Source: Glandiceps talaboti (lineage: Eukaryota; Hemichordata; Enteropneusta; Spengelidae). From it: a stretch of 64,000 bases of DNA. Below the pieces are notes generated by a model. That model worked only from the letters and a program-made list of their open reading frames with translations. It was not told the DNA's origin and did no database searches. A program made the translations under genes and the position numbers. Of the stretch, positions 35,811-48,850 are shown in pieces. The DNA lies in contig NC_135569.1 in NCBI RefSeq assembly GCF_964340395.1, positions 15,928,519-15,992,518 of the forward strand, in the 5' to 3' direction. Each line of letters starts with the position of its first letter. The first letter of the stretch is position 1.

Positions 35811-35847
35811 ATTCTGGAATTAGCTGTACACTAATTAATGCAAAGTT

Positions 35848-35990
35848 GATAAACTCTGATAAGACAGTGATGGTATGATAAACTCTGATAAGACAGTGAT
35901 GGTATGATAAACTCTGATAAGACAGTGATGGTATGATAAACTCTGATAAGACAGTGATGGTATGATAAACTCTGATAAGACAGTGATAAT
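35848..35990. repeat. 29-bp tandem repeat, five copies
   Basis: GATAAACTCTGATAAGACAG starts at 35848, 35877, 35906, 35935 and 35964. The first four copies are identical, which suggests very recent expansion. Confidence 0.95.
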
Positions 35991-36148
35991 GGTAAGAAAT
36001 ATGAAGAGACAGGAAATTCTACTTATATTGATGATGGTAATAGTTAAAACTTGATTTGATATATAGAGAAAAATAAGAAAATAATATTAGAAATCTGGAA
36101 AATTATAGGAAAAAGTGATTTATTTCTCCTAGACGCTGTGGGATTATC

Positions 36149-36490
36149 ATGAGGATTGGGTATTTATTTTGGATTTTTAATTTATAAAACAATTTTATCA
36201 TGGCTTCCTACTTGAAAAAATGAATGTAAAATGACATATGCCAAGTCTGTGTTTGTAATTCAATACATTGCAAAATGCCAAAAAATGTCTAAAATGATTG
36301 TTATGGTATGTACAATGACAAACGTTTTTACACATTTATTAGTCTTTTGCAATGTATTGAATTACAAACACAGACTTGGCGTATGTTATTTTACATTCAT
36401 TTTTTCAAGTAGGAAGCCATGATAAAATTATTTTATAAATTAAAAATCCAGAATAAATACCCAATCCTCATCCATATGGCCACTAGCACT
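36149..36490. mobile_element. MITE family A, full foldback element
   Basis: Left arm 36149-36281 and right arm 36345-36471 are nearly perfect complements (about 127 bases) around a 64-base loop. The right end carries on to CATCCATATGGCCACTAGCA, while the left end is cut just before that sequence. Related copies lie near 32.5, 48.6 and 56.6 kb. No coding capacity. Confidence 0.88.
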
Positions 36491-36857
36491 TTAAGATATT
36501 TTTCTTCGTTCAACCAAGGAAAATACGAGTGACCTAAGGGGCCTTTGTCAGTACGAGTCACTAGACGAGTAGTGACAAATCTTAGGTTAGAAGTTTTTTC
36601 AGTCTAAATGAAGACAAATATTGAGGAATAATATAATTATACCATTGCCAGCAATATAAAAAAATGAAGGAAAGTAATGGCAATTTTGAGCGTTTTGACT
36701 CGTATTTCGAACACAGCAGAACCAGTGATGTAGACACGTGTTGTCATGACATAGACAGTGTGTTGTTATGATGTAGAATGACCAGAGTATACATTCCATA
36801 TTTTTAGTTGAACCTAGCTTGTACATGGTATAAAATGATGTTGTAACCCATGGGTTC

Positions 36858-36863
36858 TTTATT
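36858..36863 (-). terminator. Polyadenylation signal of PMF1
   Basis: AATAAA on the minus strand (TTTATT here) about 50 bases after the PMF1 stop codon, giving a very short 3' UTR. Confidence 0.6.
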
Positions 36864-36915
36864 GCTATCACATGGTTATATTTGCTGAAGTGATATAAAA
36901 TGGACTGTGTGTCTG

Positions 36916-39900
36916 CTATTTTTTATGAATGTCTGTACAGTCCGACATTAAAGACATTGTACTTTGCATCTCAGACGCTTGGCATTCTGGAATCATATTG
37001 GTCACCTGGAAACAAAGCAAAATAAACAGAGATATCAATACCATACAATGTATTGAGAACTACAGGAGAAATTAAGTTGCCTTGGCATTTCACTTATGGG
37101 ATATGTTTTTAACACAATGATAGACACCATTCAATTCCCGGTACCTGCAATAGCTTTTTGTGTTATGCTAGAGGGTCAAAAGAAGGACAATTTATTCTTA
37201 CACGTGCCTATAGTAATGCATGTGAAGCACGTGGAGTGGAAGTTATGGTGGCGACCAAAAAATTGAATGTTCATTATTTTTATGATGCGCCTAGGCAGTA
37301 ATATAAATTCAGGTACTAAAAATTCTAGACTTGCAATAACAGAGACAAAACAAACACAGCAAGATTCTTTACTTTAATCTAAATGAAAAGTGATAAAGCG
37401 TTGCCATTCTTTTATAGTACATGCAGCAGAAACAGGCTTCTAAAATTACAGTTTACACATATGAAGTTGGTGAATTTAATGATTTCAATTGTTTACTGTC
37501 CAACTGATAATTTCTATATTAAATTGTCTACTCCATGGTGCACCTATAATTGTTTATTTTGTGTTTGAAGTGTGTGTCAACAATATGTCTCATGAGGGAA
37601 ACACTAAAGCATCTTCATATCTCCTGTAAATATTATGTGTTTTACTAAGTTCAGATTAGGATTAAATTTAGAGACAGAAAAAGATAGTCAAGATGAAAGT
37701 AATACATTTAGATTCGTTTAGTGTCTTACATCCTCTCACAATTCTCTCAAGACCTATCTCTTTTAGGTTCATTTAGTCTCTGACATTCTTCCATCGTTCT
37801 CTCAAGACCTATCTCTTTTAGGTTCATTTAGTGTCTTACATCCTTCCGCCATTCTCTCAAGACCTATCTCTTTAAACATTAGTCTCAGCCTTCTTCAATC
37901 ACCTAGTATCCAGTGTCTGTGAATCCATATTTCCTCTTACCATACACTAATTTTCTTCCTATTTATTCCTGCACCTTGAGCTCTGCTTGCAGAGATTAGG
38001 CACCCTATAAATTATATTTATTATTATTTCCACCATAGAGGGCGCTCTTCATGAAAATTAACCCTTACCTCAGTGAAATGTTTCACCCTGTCTTTTACTT
38101 TCTTCTGAGATTCCAATAAATATGTTTTCCTTGCATTGAATACTTCCTGTATTTTCAGACTACTTTTCTCCAACTCTTCTAACTCTTTCTGTAGGTTTTC
38201 CTTTTCTTTCAGTTTAGTTAACATGATGTGTGCATGTAAATCTTTCTCAGGACTGCCAGATGGACGCCTAAATGAAAAAGTTTTGGGAAAAAAAAAGGAG
38301 TTTCATTTGATTTGAACAGGATGACAAGTAAGGCCTAACAAGTAAGTTCCAATTATGCTCAATTTTAGAATAGGTGGGGAAGGTAGATTTTTTATTTTAT
38401 TTTATTATATTTTTTTTTCATGTGTGAGTGTCTAGTTCAGGTTTTCCATTGTTTTCCAAATGGTCTTTGTGTTGTTTATTTCTTCCTATCAGATGTACCG
38501 GTACAGCCATTACAGATTGGAAGAACAGTTTTATATTGTCTTTTTAAAATTATTGTAAGTTTCCTCATCCAACATATATGGGTGTATAAACTATATGGGG
38601 ACATGGCGTGTTCTTTACAATATCCCTTTCCTTCTAGTTGTGTGTGTAGAACTACATGTAGCAGCTGTAACCTGGTTACAGTACTATTCTGTTAGGCCAA
38701 ACAAAAAAATTGTTTCCTATAAGGCCTAAAAAATTGTGTGGTTCAGATTACTCGTAATTTTAGAATAGGTGGGGGTCGGTACATTTTTGATTTTGTTTTT
38801 CATATGCGAGTGTCTAGTTCAGGTAGTTATGTTTTCTGTTGTTTTCCATATGGTCTCTGTTTTATTGGTTTCTTCTCATCAGATGTACTGCACTGACAGA
38901 TTGGAACATTTTTATGTTCAATGTCTTTTGTAAGTTGATGTCAGTTTTTGCATCCACTATTTCTCATGACACTTCACAATTTTTGACCAGTCATCCCCCA
39001 CTGAATGACACAATAGTAGCATACACACATTCAGGTACTAAGACATACACAGAGCAACTGAAGTTTTGATGAAGACACACAACTTTACTCAACATCTACA
39101 TCATGTGTTATTATCTTTAATTTTTACCTTTAAGGTCCTAGAAAATCCACCAACCTTGTACTTACCATGCTGGTTTGGTTCTTAAGAAATCCACCAACCA
39201 AAAGTCTTGTACTTACCATGCTGGTTTGGCTTCTTAAGAAATCCACCAACCAAAAGTCTTGTACTTACCATGCTGGTTTGGCTTCTTAAGAAATCCACCA
39301 ATCAAAAGTCTTGTACTTACCATGCTGGTTTGGCTTCTTAAGAAATCCACCAATCAAAAGTCTTGTACTTACCATGCTGGTTTGGCTTCTTAAGAAATCA
39401 ACCAATCAAAAGTCTTGTACTTACCATGCTGGTTTGGCTTCTTCAGGTACAGGTGTTTCATCAACAGCCTTATCAAGTCTGTTACATAATGACACTATAT
39501 TTTCTTCTTTCATCATAACTTCAAACTCAGTCTACAAAACATAAAACATGTAAAAAAGGAAAATGAACATTGAATTTTTACTTTATTTCAAATCAACTAA
39601 TTGTAGGGGGGGGGGGGGTTTGAAAACCCCTCACTCAAATAAGTAGTCCTGCTTGCAGACATAGTAAATCAGGGTTCAATTCTGTCATTGTCCACTTCCT
39701 ACTCCATCCTGCAAAAAGCTTATCAGAATTGCTGTTAACTAAAGAATTAACACCCTACCAATCCAATATTACCGATCAATTCAGTATTTAGTCATTTTAC
39801 AGTACACCCATCTCAGACGACCAAAAATAATGAAAATGGGAAATTTGCATAATTTCAAACACTGAGTGAGTTCAAACATCCTTCCTTAACCAACTTAAAC

Positions 39901-42167
39901 ACTGTTATATTGACCTTCTTAACCAACTTACAAATGTAAATACTGTTACACACTCAACTAAATATCCAACATGGTAGAGTATGCTTGTGGTTTGAAATTA
40001 AGAAAAATTCGAATTTCAATATTCTTGGTCATCCGAGCAGGGATATTTGTCGTAAGGGGACATACTCAAAAGTCTCAGTCTCAGTGGTTATAGATGAAAT
40101 TGATAATTAGTTGTGTGGTGGTGGTGGTGGTGTGTGTGTGTGTGTGTGTCTGTGTGTGTGTGTGTGTGTGAGAGAGACTGTGTTAAAAAAAATACTTTAT
40201 TTAAATAGAGAATGAAAAAGGCCTGGAGTGTTGACAAGTCTAAGTAGATATAGACGATTCATGTTTATTATTGACAGGAATAAATCTATAAATATGCAAT
40301 GCTTTACCTTCACAGATGCCTCCAAGTTTTCATTTAGCTGCCTAATGGTACTCTTCAACAACTTTGGGTTGTTTCTGTGTGCAAACTTGTAGGTATGTGC
40401 ATATAAACTGTACCTGAGATCAAATAGAATAATAACAATGTTGTATATTAAGAGATTTAACAAGGACTGAAGGGTAACATTGTGATTCTGACATGATGTA
40501 TTTTTCAGATGATATACGCAACGAAAACTACAATCGTTACCCTGGTCGATTCAGTACCACAATCCCCGTACTTGACAACGCAACGCTACGATTCGGCACT
40601 ATTACTACATACTGAAGTCTAGCAACAACCTCAGAGTGTGACTATTTTCATTTTTCTACTTAGAAATTTTTAGTTGTGTACAGTTTTCCTAGATCTAACG
40701 TGCCATTTGGACCCTCCAAGAGTCCATAGATGGTGGCACTACATTTCCGACCTGAGCCAATAGGTTCGGATTAGATACAGATTCATCAAGTTCAGGTAGG
40801 CTGGCTTACATCAAACGGGGCGTTCTGAACCTCCATAGATATTTGTACTTTGCAAGAAGCACACAGCCATGATTCAATTTCGAGTTCACCTCGATTCATC
40901 GCACGATACATATCTCTAGTGATGCCAGTACGACATGTACGGTGTTGCCACTTATTACATTTATTTGAACAAACTACGCAAGGATGTTCACGTGACAGAA
41001 GTTGAGCCATACTTGCAATATGCAATAACGTAAGGATACATTATCAAAGACACAATTTGAGCCAATCCAAAATAAAATACCAGTAGGCAACTGATTTGAG
41101 ACAACGGAGCAATACGGTATGATAAATCAGTAGGCAACTAAAATGTTCTAAGTAGAAACTTGGTTGTGCTTTAGAATAATGAGTACGGGAATCGTGGTAC
41201 CGAATCGACCAGGGTAACGATCGTAGTTTTCGCTGCATATATCATCTGAACAATACAAAACTGAACACAACTAAAATGTTTAAAGTAGAAACTTGGTTGT
41301 GCTTTAGAATAATGAACGAAAAACATAAGAAAAATCAAACTCTAATCGACCGACCCTAAACATTTTTTTAACATTTATAACAAAAAGATAAGAAAGAATT
41401 GTCTTCTTGACTAAAGACTGTCTTTTGGCAAATACGTTCTTTTTTTTCTTTTCTTTGGGGGGGGGGGGGGTGCCACTCAAACAATCCTATGCTAAACGTG
41501 TGTGTGTGTGGGGGGGGGGGAGAGGGCAATGGCATGGTGTGTGAGGGTCTGTGATTCGATTCTGACTGTTGTCACTCGACTCACCAGTGGAGTGCAATAC
41601 ATTATGACACATGTCTCATACCACAAAGACCAAAGCGGACAATTAAACTCAGGAACTTTGTAGAACACCAACATAGCAACCCTGTGGAAAAGTACACGAC
41701 AATCACCTCTACATCATAGTACTTGTAGCTGCTTTCAACAGAAATTTACAGGAATTCAATAATTTGGTCATATCTGGATTGGTGCAGGGCGACTAAGTGT
41801 TTCGCCCTCATCTTCCGTTGATTATTTACCAGCATTGGTTCCTTCAACGTATTGATTCTGATTCTGATCGTACCACAGACAAGGATATCTGTGTCTCGTC
41901 TGTGAACGTCGAACGTATTATTATTAAGCGTACACTACAGCCTCAACAGTCAACTTCAAGAGTAAAGTAGGGCTGGCGATTTACATACCGGCTTGTCTTT
42001 TCCATGCACTTTACAACAGTTTTATCCAATGCCTCCCTTAATCGAAACATTGATTTGCCGTCTGTCTCACTTGTAACGATGGTTGTATCAGTTGGTACAG
42101 TCGTCTCGTCACCCATTTCAATGTTACTTGACATCGCACAGTCTCCAGTTATGTTTTGTTCAGCCAT
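36916..42167 (-). CDS. PMF1: Polyamine-modulated factor 1 / NNF1, MIS12 kinetochore complex subunit
   Basis: Five coding exons on the minus strand, 42167-41989, 40413-40308, 39531-39425, 38267-38069 and 37005-36916, join in frame to 226 codons. Donors are CG|GTATGT, AG|GTAAAG, TG|GTAAGT and AG|GTAAGG; acceptors are ATCTCAG, TTTTGTAG, CATTTAG and TTTCCAG. The diagnostic block PAWRPSGSPEKDLH (residues 129-142) matches vertebrate PMF1 (PAWRPSGIPEKDLH as I recall it). FRLREALDKTV and YKFAHRNNPKLLKSTIRQL form the N-terminal helical part, and about 145-195 is a coiled coil rich in K, E and L. Length is close to the human protein (about 205). As in other animals it should act in the MIS12 complex, linking centromeric chromatin to the NDC80 complex. 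The start ATG lies in an AAAATGGC context, also a YY1-like sequence. Introns hold several transposon fragments, and exon 3's donor lies in a minisatellite. Confidence 0.92.
37711..38025 (+). mobile_element. Probable 3' tail of a retroelement with internal 55-bp repeats
   Basis: Three copies of a 55-base unit (GTTCATTTAGTGTCTTACAT then CTCTCAAGACCTATCTC) run to 37872. Further on, CTTGAGCTCTGCTTGCAGAG and GGCACCCTATAAATTATATT are followed by TTATTATT. The motif 'TTGAGCTC ... GCGC/GCACY-TATAAAT ... TTATTATT' is a tail seen on many non-LTR elements and SINEs of marine invertebrates; I rely on memory for that. It lies in the last intron of PMF1. Confidence 0.45.
38331..38716 (+). mobile_element. 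MITE family B copy in PMF1 intron
   Basis: Starts AGGCCTAACAAG, contains TTTTAGAATAGGTGGGGAAG, TGTGAGTGTCTAGTTCAG and CATTACAGATTGGAAGAACA, and ends near GGCCAAACAAAAAAATTGTT. The right half is diverged. It is in the intron between PMF1 exons 3 and 4. Confidence 0.75.
38729..38990 (+). mobile_element. MITE family B copy, right end missing
   Basis: Begins AGGCCTAAAAAATTGTGTGG right after the previous copy and keeps the same internal order to TTCTCATGACACTTCACAAT. The right terminal repeat is absent. Two adjacent same-strand copies suggest a tandem insertion or duplication. Confidence 0.75.
39155..39465 (-). repeat. 52-bp minisatellite carrying the PMF1 exon 3 splice donor
   Basis: CTTGTACTTACCATGCTGGT starts at 39155, 39206, 39258, 39310, 39362 and 39414, with a period of 51-52 bp. 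Read on the minus strand each unit contains AGCCAAACCAGCATG|GTAAGT. The copy at 39425 is the true end of PMF1 exon 3; the other five repeat the last about 17 exonic bases and the donor within the downstream intron. In-frame reading through the copies is blocked because the donor sequence itself begins GGTAAG. Confidence 0.9.
39601..40196. other. PMF1 intron 2 interior
   Basis: A G-run at about 39607-39618 and a (GT)n tract at about 40115-40169. Otherwise no recognisable feature. Confidence 0.6.
40497..41262 (-). mobile_element. Long-TIR element with zinc-finger remnant, in PMF1 intron 1
   Basis: The first about 75 bases (from ATTTTTCAGATGATATACGC through CCTGGTCGATTCAGTACCAC) recur as an inverted complement at 41183-41262 with about 85-90% identity. 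Inside, the minus strand at 40792-41025 encodes a PHD-like zinc-binding fragment: HPCVVCSNKC, then CNKWQHRTC, then WLCASC. Long TIRs with zinc-finger cargo are known in Mutator-like elements, so a non-autonomous MULE is a reasonable guess, but no transposase is present. It overlaps the exon 2 side of the intron by at most a few tens of bases and does not touch the exon at 40308-40413. Confidence 0.6.
41269..41986. other. PMF1 intron 1, exon-proximal part
   Basis: AAGTAGAAACTTGGTTGTGC occurs near 41150 and again near 41285, so the end of the long-TIR element was partly duplicated. G-runs lie at about 41457-41470 and 41509-41520. Confidence 0.5.
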
Positions 42168-43070
42168 TTTGAATAATAGCGCGACAAATTTGTTTGTTTG
42201 TTGCAGACGTACTAATTTCCTATTATTGTGCCCTCTACGGCAAAGGTATAAAGTTGTAAAGCAAAGCCTTGCCTTCGTTTGCCTTGTGTACATGTAGACG
42301 TAGCTGTACGTACACCAGTATGTCGGAAATTCGTAATTTGTTGTGTAAAGGGACTCGGAGAAAAGTAAACATCATTTGACTTCTGTGTGGGTTGATTTGG
42401 ACCCAACAACAATTTTTTTCAACCACCAAGGCAGCAATTTTTTTTTCTTAGAGCAACTACATGAATTAGGTAGTTACTGTAGTTTTTTTGCCTAGTAGGG
42501 GCACAGTTTTTCTTTTTTAAATATGTGCTTGGCATGCATGGAAATTATACTTCTATGGTTATAACTTCCATAGTTTTGGGAATGGATTGGTTGAAGCTCC
42601 TAATAAGTTAGTTAGTGTACTTGCTATGATCATGTGTCATCACCCCAGTGTACAGCAGGCCTCTGAACACCATTTGCCAATTCCTTATTCTAAAAAATGT
42701 TAACACAATGAATTCTAACGTCACCTAGTGTCTGTTTTCTTGACATGTTGATTAGGCAAGTCGCCATACTTTCCTCTTCACAACTACCAAAGCCTCTACC
42801 TTTTCTTCAGCTGTCAACGGAATCTAGCAAGGTTCAGTGCCTTAGCTTTCCTCTGCTCTGTTTATTAACAGTCTCAAATCAGAATTTACGACATGAACGT
42901 CAACAAGCCACCCGGAGCGTCATCATTTGATAAGGGCAAAATAAGTACCACTAAAAAGAGTTGTAATTTAACCAAAATGTCCTCCATCAAGATAACATGA
43001 TGACGATATTTGCTGTGGAGTGTGTGAACACTTTGTTTCGTTGAGGTGGTAAAGAGTGATCATATTACTT
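42168..43070. other. PMF1 5' flank, non-coding
   Basis: Should contain the PMF1 promoter on the minus strand. No TATA box stands out, in keeping with a housekeeping-type start. No second gene is seen. Confidence 0.4.
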
Positions 43071-43165
43071 TGCCATCTAATTTACAACCTGATTTGGTGA
43101 GAATGCCATCTAATTTACAACATAATTTGGTGAGAATGCCATCTAATTTACAACATAATTAAGTG
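43071..43165. repeat. 33-bp tandem repeat, three copies
   Basis: TGCCATCTAATTTACAACAT or a close variant starts at 43071, 43104 and 43137. Confidence 0.95.
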
Positions 43166-43256
43166 AACATGCTGATGTCTCTCCTCTACTGTCTATGATG
43201 ATATGAACCAAATCCCAGGAGCGGTCGGAGACAAATTTTCTTTCGGCTGCCCCCCC

Positions 43257-44796
<1,540 letters not shown>

Positions 44797-44843
44797 CACA
44801 GACAGACAGACAGACAGGCAGACAGACAGACAAACGGACAGGC

Positions 44844-44891
<48 letters not shown>
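44797..44891. repeat. (CAGA)n microsatellite
   Basis: About 23 CAGA units with CAGG/CAAA variants. Confidence 0.97.
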
Positions 44892-44892
<1 letters not shown>

Positions 44893-44988
44893 CAGTCACA
44901 CGCACGCACGCATTCTCACACATAATATATGTATACTATACGTGAATGGTTTCTTTTCAAAGATAGCATTCTGGATTAGGCTTGGCCT

Positions 44989-45370
44989 AGGCCTAATAAA
45001 AAATTGTGTGGTTCTGGTTACGCCCAGTTTTAGAATAGTTCGGTGAAGGTAGATTTTTTATTTTAGTTTATTATATTTTTTTCATGTGTGAGTGTCTAGT
45101 TCAGGGTTTCCATTGTTTTTCAAATGGTCTCTGTGTTATTTATTTTTTCCTTTCAGGTGTAAAGCCATTACAGATTGGAAGAACACGAGTTTTACAATTT
45201 ATCTTTTGAAGTTGATGTCAATTTCCGCATCCACTATTTCTCGTGAGACTTCACAATTTTTGCGATTTTATTATTTTTTTTCTCGAACACGTAAACAAAA
45301 CATTACGGTCGGCAGTGAAAAGCTAGGTGGGGTCGGGTAACCGGAACCAAACAATTATTTTTTTAGGCCT
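44989..45370 (+). mobile_element. MITE family B, full-length reference copy
   Basis: 382 bp with inverted ends: AGGCCTAATAAAAAATTGTG plus TGGTTCTGGTTAC at the left, and GTAACCGGAACCAAACAATT then TTTTAGGCCT at the right. No coding capacity. Six copies or fragments occur in this window. Confidence 0.85.
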
Positions 45371-45517
45371 TAATTATTCTGTCACTACTTATAAATCTTT
45401 ATTTGAATAATCGGTTAAAACTTTTGTTTTTCTGAATAATAAGAGTAAGCCCTAAATGAGGATTGACGGAACTCTTACCATACCTTATCTGCGCATAATC
45501 AACATACGACAGCGGTT

Positions 45518-45763
45518 TCGGGTGAACGCCACTACAGGAAATACAGGCATTTTCGTAAACTACTTTTCATTTTTCAACCACGAATATATTAGTTCTGCTG
45601 ACTCCCATCAAGCAATGGCCCTAAGATAGCAAGATACCATATAAAGGCACAAGATCGATCAACTTTATGCTTATCAGAAATCGCATGTAATTGTAGGTGA
45701 TGTAAAATCATGAAATGGCTCTCCAGAACCCAAATATTTCCTGGAGTGGTATTCCCCTTTCAG
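45518..45763. mobile_element. MITE family D copy
   Basis: Left GGTGAACGCCACTACAGGAA and right TTTCCTGGAGTGGTATTCCC are imperfect inverted repeats. The interior matches the 29436-29851 element but is shorter (about 245 bp). Confidence 0.7.
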
Positions 45764-46879
45764 ATGTAGACGCAAACTGAAATTATCTTTTGCGACATGT
45801 TGATATTAGCTATATTAAGTGGACCTACCATATTGAACAACAATAGTTTAATTTGTGTCTATCTTCGAAAACCGATGCCTTAAATTATGCGAATATTATT
45901 TTATGAATAAAGTAAATCTTGAACTTATTCAATATTTTGCCGAAATAAAAAAAATAAATAAATAGGCGATACAGCTTTATATACAACCAATTGCCAATAG
46001 ACATACTTTGGTTCAATAGATAAACCGTTTGCTTGGCTATTATTTGCACTACGATTCCGTCACCAATAACATCAATAATGTGATTTCTACTAGTTAATAT
46101 CGTTCAGTGTATGGCTGAATTAGTCAACATTATTGAGATCTAATTTATTGCCGGAAATAATGACTGAATAGTTTTATTGTTCTCAAGACCCAGAACTAGT
46201 ATATATCTCCATGTTTACGTTAATTATCTTTCCTTGAAAATGTCACTGTATTTATAAAGGTTTTAATAGTAATATATAATTAATCCTTCGTTTGTACAAA
46301 GCTTTGAAATTACATCTAAGTTGACGTGTGTATTGAGTTGTATTCATCCAGGCTTAAACATTAGATCACTGATACAAATGAGCCAGATCAAAAGCCTCGC
46401 TTTGGATTAATTACGTCACGCCAGTGTTTTGGCAACAGTGGAACATTTAACATATGGTTGTAGTTATGTGAACTGTATGGGGTAAACATGAATAGGAAAT
46501 TGTAATAAATGCACAAACGTAAGGCAAATGTTGTAGGAAGTACACAGCGTTCATTCTTTTGAAACATCGTTGGTTGCCCTGACTTCATTGATACCAACGC
46601 AGTCATTGTCTACTTGTGCGACCACGCGGGCTTTACCATAACGAGCCCGAGTGCAACCCTTCAAATGTTATTCACTTCTGCGACGACGTTGTGCGCATGT
46701 CTCCCTAATAATTACGTCCATTCGATCCACTAAATTATAAGCAAATCCCTTCCAGCAGTGGAAAAAACACGCACCTAAAAATAAACGCCGATTGGCGCAT
46801 TGGCTTCTGCGCTGTTTAAATTTGACTTAAATTGGATTGGTATTATATCATGCGTACGTGACTAGAAGCAGTTGTACTG
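45764..46879. other. Non-coding stretch
   Basis: No supportable gene. A short A-rich tail-like stretch with AAATAAATAAATA lies near 45946-45963. Confidence 0.5.
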
Positions 46880-47209
46880 TGCAGTAGACGATGTGAACAG
46901 CGTTTCTTTCGTTATCGTCTGTACAGTGTTCAAAATTACTTCAGCACTGCCAATTTGTTATTGAAATCCTTCTTTTGACACGATTTTGCCGAGTTTAGCG
47001 ATAATATTACTTGGGCTCAAATCGGCGACGGTTGCAGTACTATTCAGCTGACAACATCAAGGAGAAAGAGAGTGCGTAGTCGAAATCAAGACTTAAGGGC
47101 TTGTTGTCAAAACGGTGAAAACTCAAGACAAAGGAGTGTACAGTAGAGACAAATATACAAATCCAGAAGATCTCACATTTGACTCCTTAGGATTTCCTAA
47201 AAATAAAGG
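46880..47209 (+). other. Candidate 5' non-coding exon
   Basis: A stretch of more balanced composition ends in a strong donor, AAAG|GTGAGT at 47209/47210, and is preceded by ATTGG boxes near 46788 and 46834. It contains no long ORF. No downstream acceptor and coding exon could be linked, so this is tentative. Confidence 0.25.
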
Positions 47210-48594
47210 TGAGTCATTAACAAAATTCTTGCGAGAAAAATGTAGAGAGATAAAAATGAGGAAAGCATAAACAATGTTACATAAATAACATGAAAGTAGG
47301 CAACTAACGTGCAAAGATGACGTACAACAAATTATGTCATGTAGCAAAAGAATGTATACGCTATACGAACACATATAGGAAAAAGATGAAAATAGACGAA
47401 CTGCATTTACTGAACATATAAAAGTACTTAAAACAGAGAACTGAAAAGCATAAAATCAGATGGTAAAAAGCATTTAAGCTTGTATATGTGTAGTCGATAC
47501 GACATTCAGAATATAAACTCTGCCACGTCATTCATTTGTTTAAGAGAGGAAAATGAGTTTATATTTGGTCTTGAAACCAAAGATGTAATTTTATCACGTC
47601 GTTTCATGTCTATTCTCACTCACTCATCCAAGGTTCGGCTATCAACATACGATCGTAAAACCCCGAAATAGCTTATAATCGCGTATAAATGATATGTTGG
47701 CAGTCATTACTAGACATTTATGTTAGCGAGATCAACTTGATCCACGCTGACTGAAATGAAAGCTGAGTTGCTTCTACACTGACCCAATTCATTTCTAGAT
47801 TCTTCTAAAAGAAACAAAATGCTTTCAAGTGTAATCAAAACAAGAAATTTTACTTCTAATATATTTAACACACTGATGGATTTCCATTCGAAAATAAGGT
47901 ATTTTGGAAGTTTTCTCTTAATCGAAGAACAGTTTGTTCAAAGTATGCCTACAGGGCTTAGAAAGCACGAACTTTATACTTTATTTAACTTTATAGTGAT
48001 AATAAACATTTATGGTCAAACCACCTATCTTCACTTCGTTAATACAGATGCTTAATGAGTTACCACAAAATCTTACAACACGAAATTACTATTAAGTTAC
48101 ATTTATACATATGAACATCGAGTGTCAATTATTGTCAGGGTTTCAAGTGGAAATATCAGACATTCAGACCCTAGATGGCTATCCAATATTGGATTCACAT
48201 TTGTGTAGAAGATTCGAGAATCAAATGTTTTGGATTGGGGATGTAGTTGGGATTCGGAAACGATATCCGACCTGGTTGTCTAGTCCTGTCCGGAAGGGTC
48301 CAGCCATTGTCTTCATGTACATTACTCTATATTACTATTCACTTTCAAACTCCCCGTCACATTTCTCTCCACATAAACTTACATTAATGTAGACGTGTGC
48401 TTTTAGAGCATTTACACTGACATGCATTCACTTCCTTATAGTTTAAACCACCAATTGTTATTAGACAGCTAAAATACTAACGCCCCATAGTTTACAACCA
48501 AACACCTGGTTTCCGGGAATAATATTTCGTATTAGTTTCGAACTCTTTTGGGAATGTCAAAACCACTTCATTCTATCGTTACCAAAATGATACA
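47210..48594. other. Non-coding stretch
   Basis: Only short, unrecognisable ORFs. Confidence 0.5.
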
Positions 48595-48850
48595 TTTAAA
48601 GTGGCCAAATGGATGTCAACTGGGTGATTTGTTTGGATTTTTAATTTCTAAGATAACTATACTATGTTTGAAACAGCATATGCTAAATTCTTGTTTGCAA
48701 CTCAAGAAATTGCAAATCATTAAAATTTAAAAAAATGTTATTATACGTACCCTAACAAACTTTTTGAACACAATTTTAGCTTTTTGTAGTTGCTTGTGCT
48801 ACAAACAAGGATTTGGTCTATGCTATTTTACTTTAACAGTGTTTTTTTTC
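48595..48850. mobile_element. MITE family A, diverged copy
   Basis: Starts TTTAAAGTGGCCAAATGGAT and keeps TTTGGATTTTTAATTT, a middle with GTACCCTAACAAACTTTTT, and a diverged right arm. The hairpin is much eroded. Confidence 0.65.

Noticed and set aside
35527-35823. Serine/proline-rich open frame
   Set aside because: Arises from a 30-bp minisatellite within CAC/ATC trinucleotides.
38870-38890. CTGATGAGAAGAAAC on the minus strand as a hammerhead core
   Set aside because: There is no room for stem II between the core and GAAA, and no stem I partner.
39155-39465. CRISPR-like regularly spaced repeats
   Set aside because: Units are contiguous with no unique spacers, and the setting is an animal gene intron. 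It is a minisatellite.
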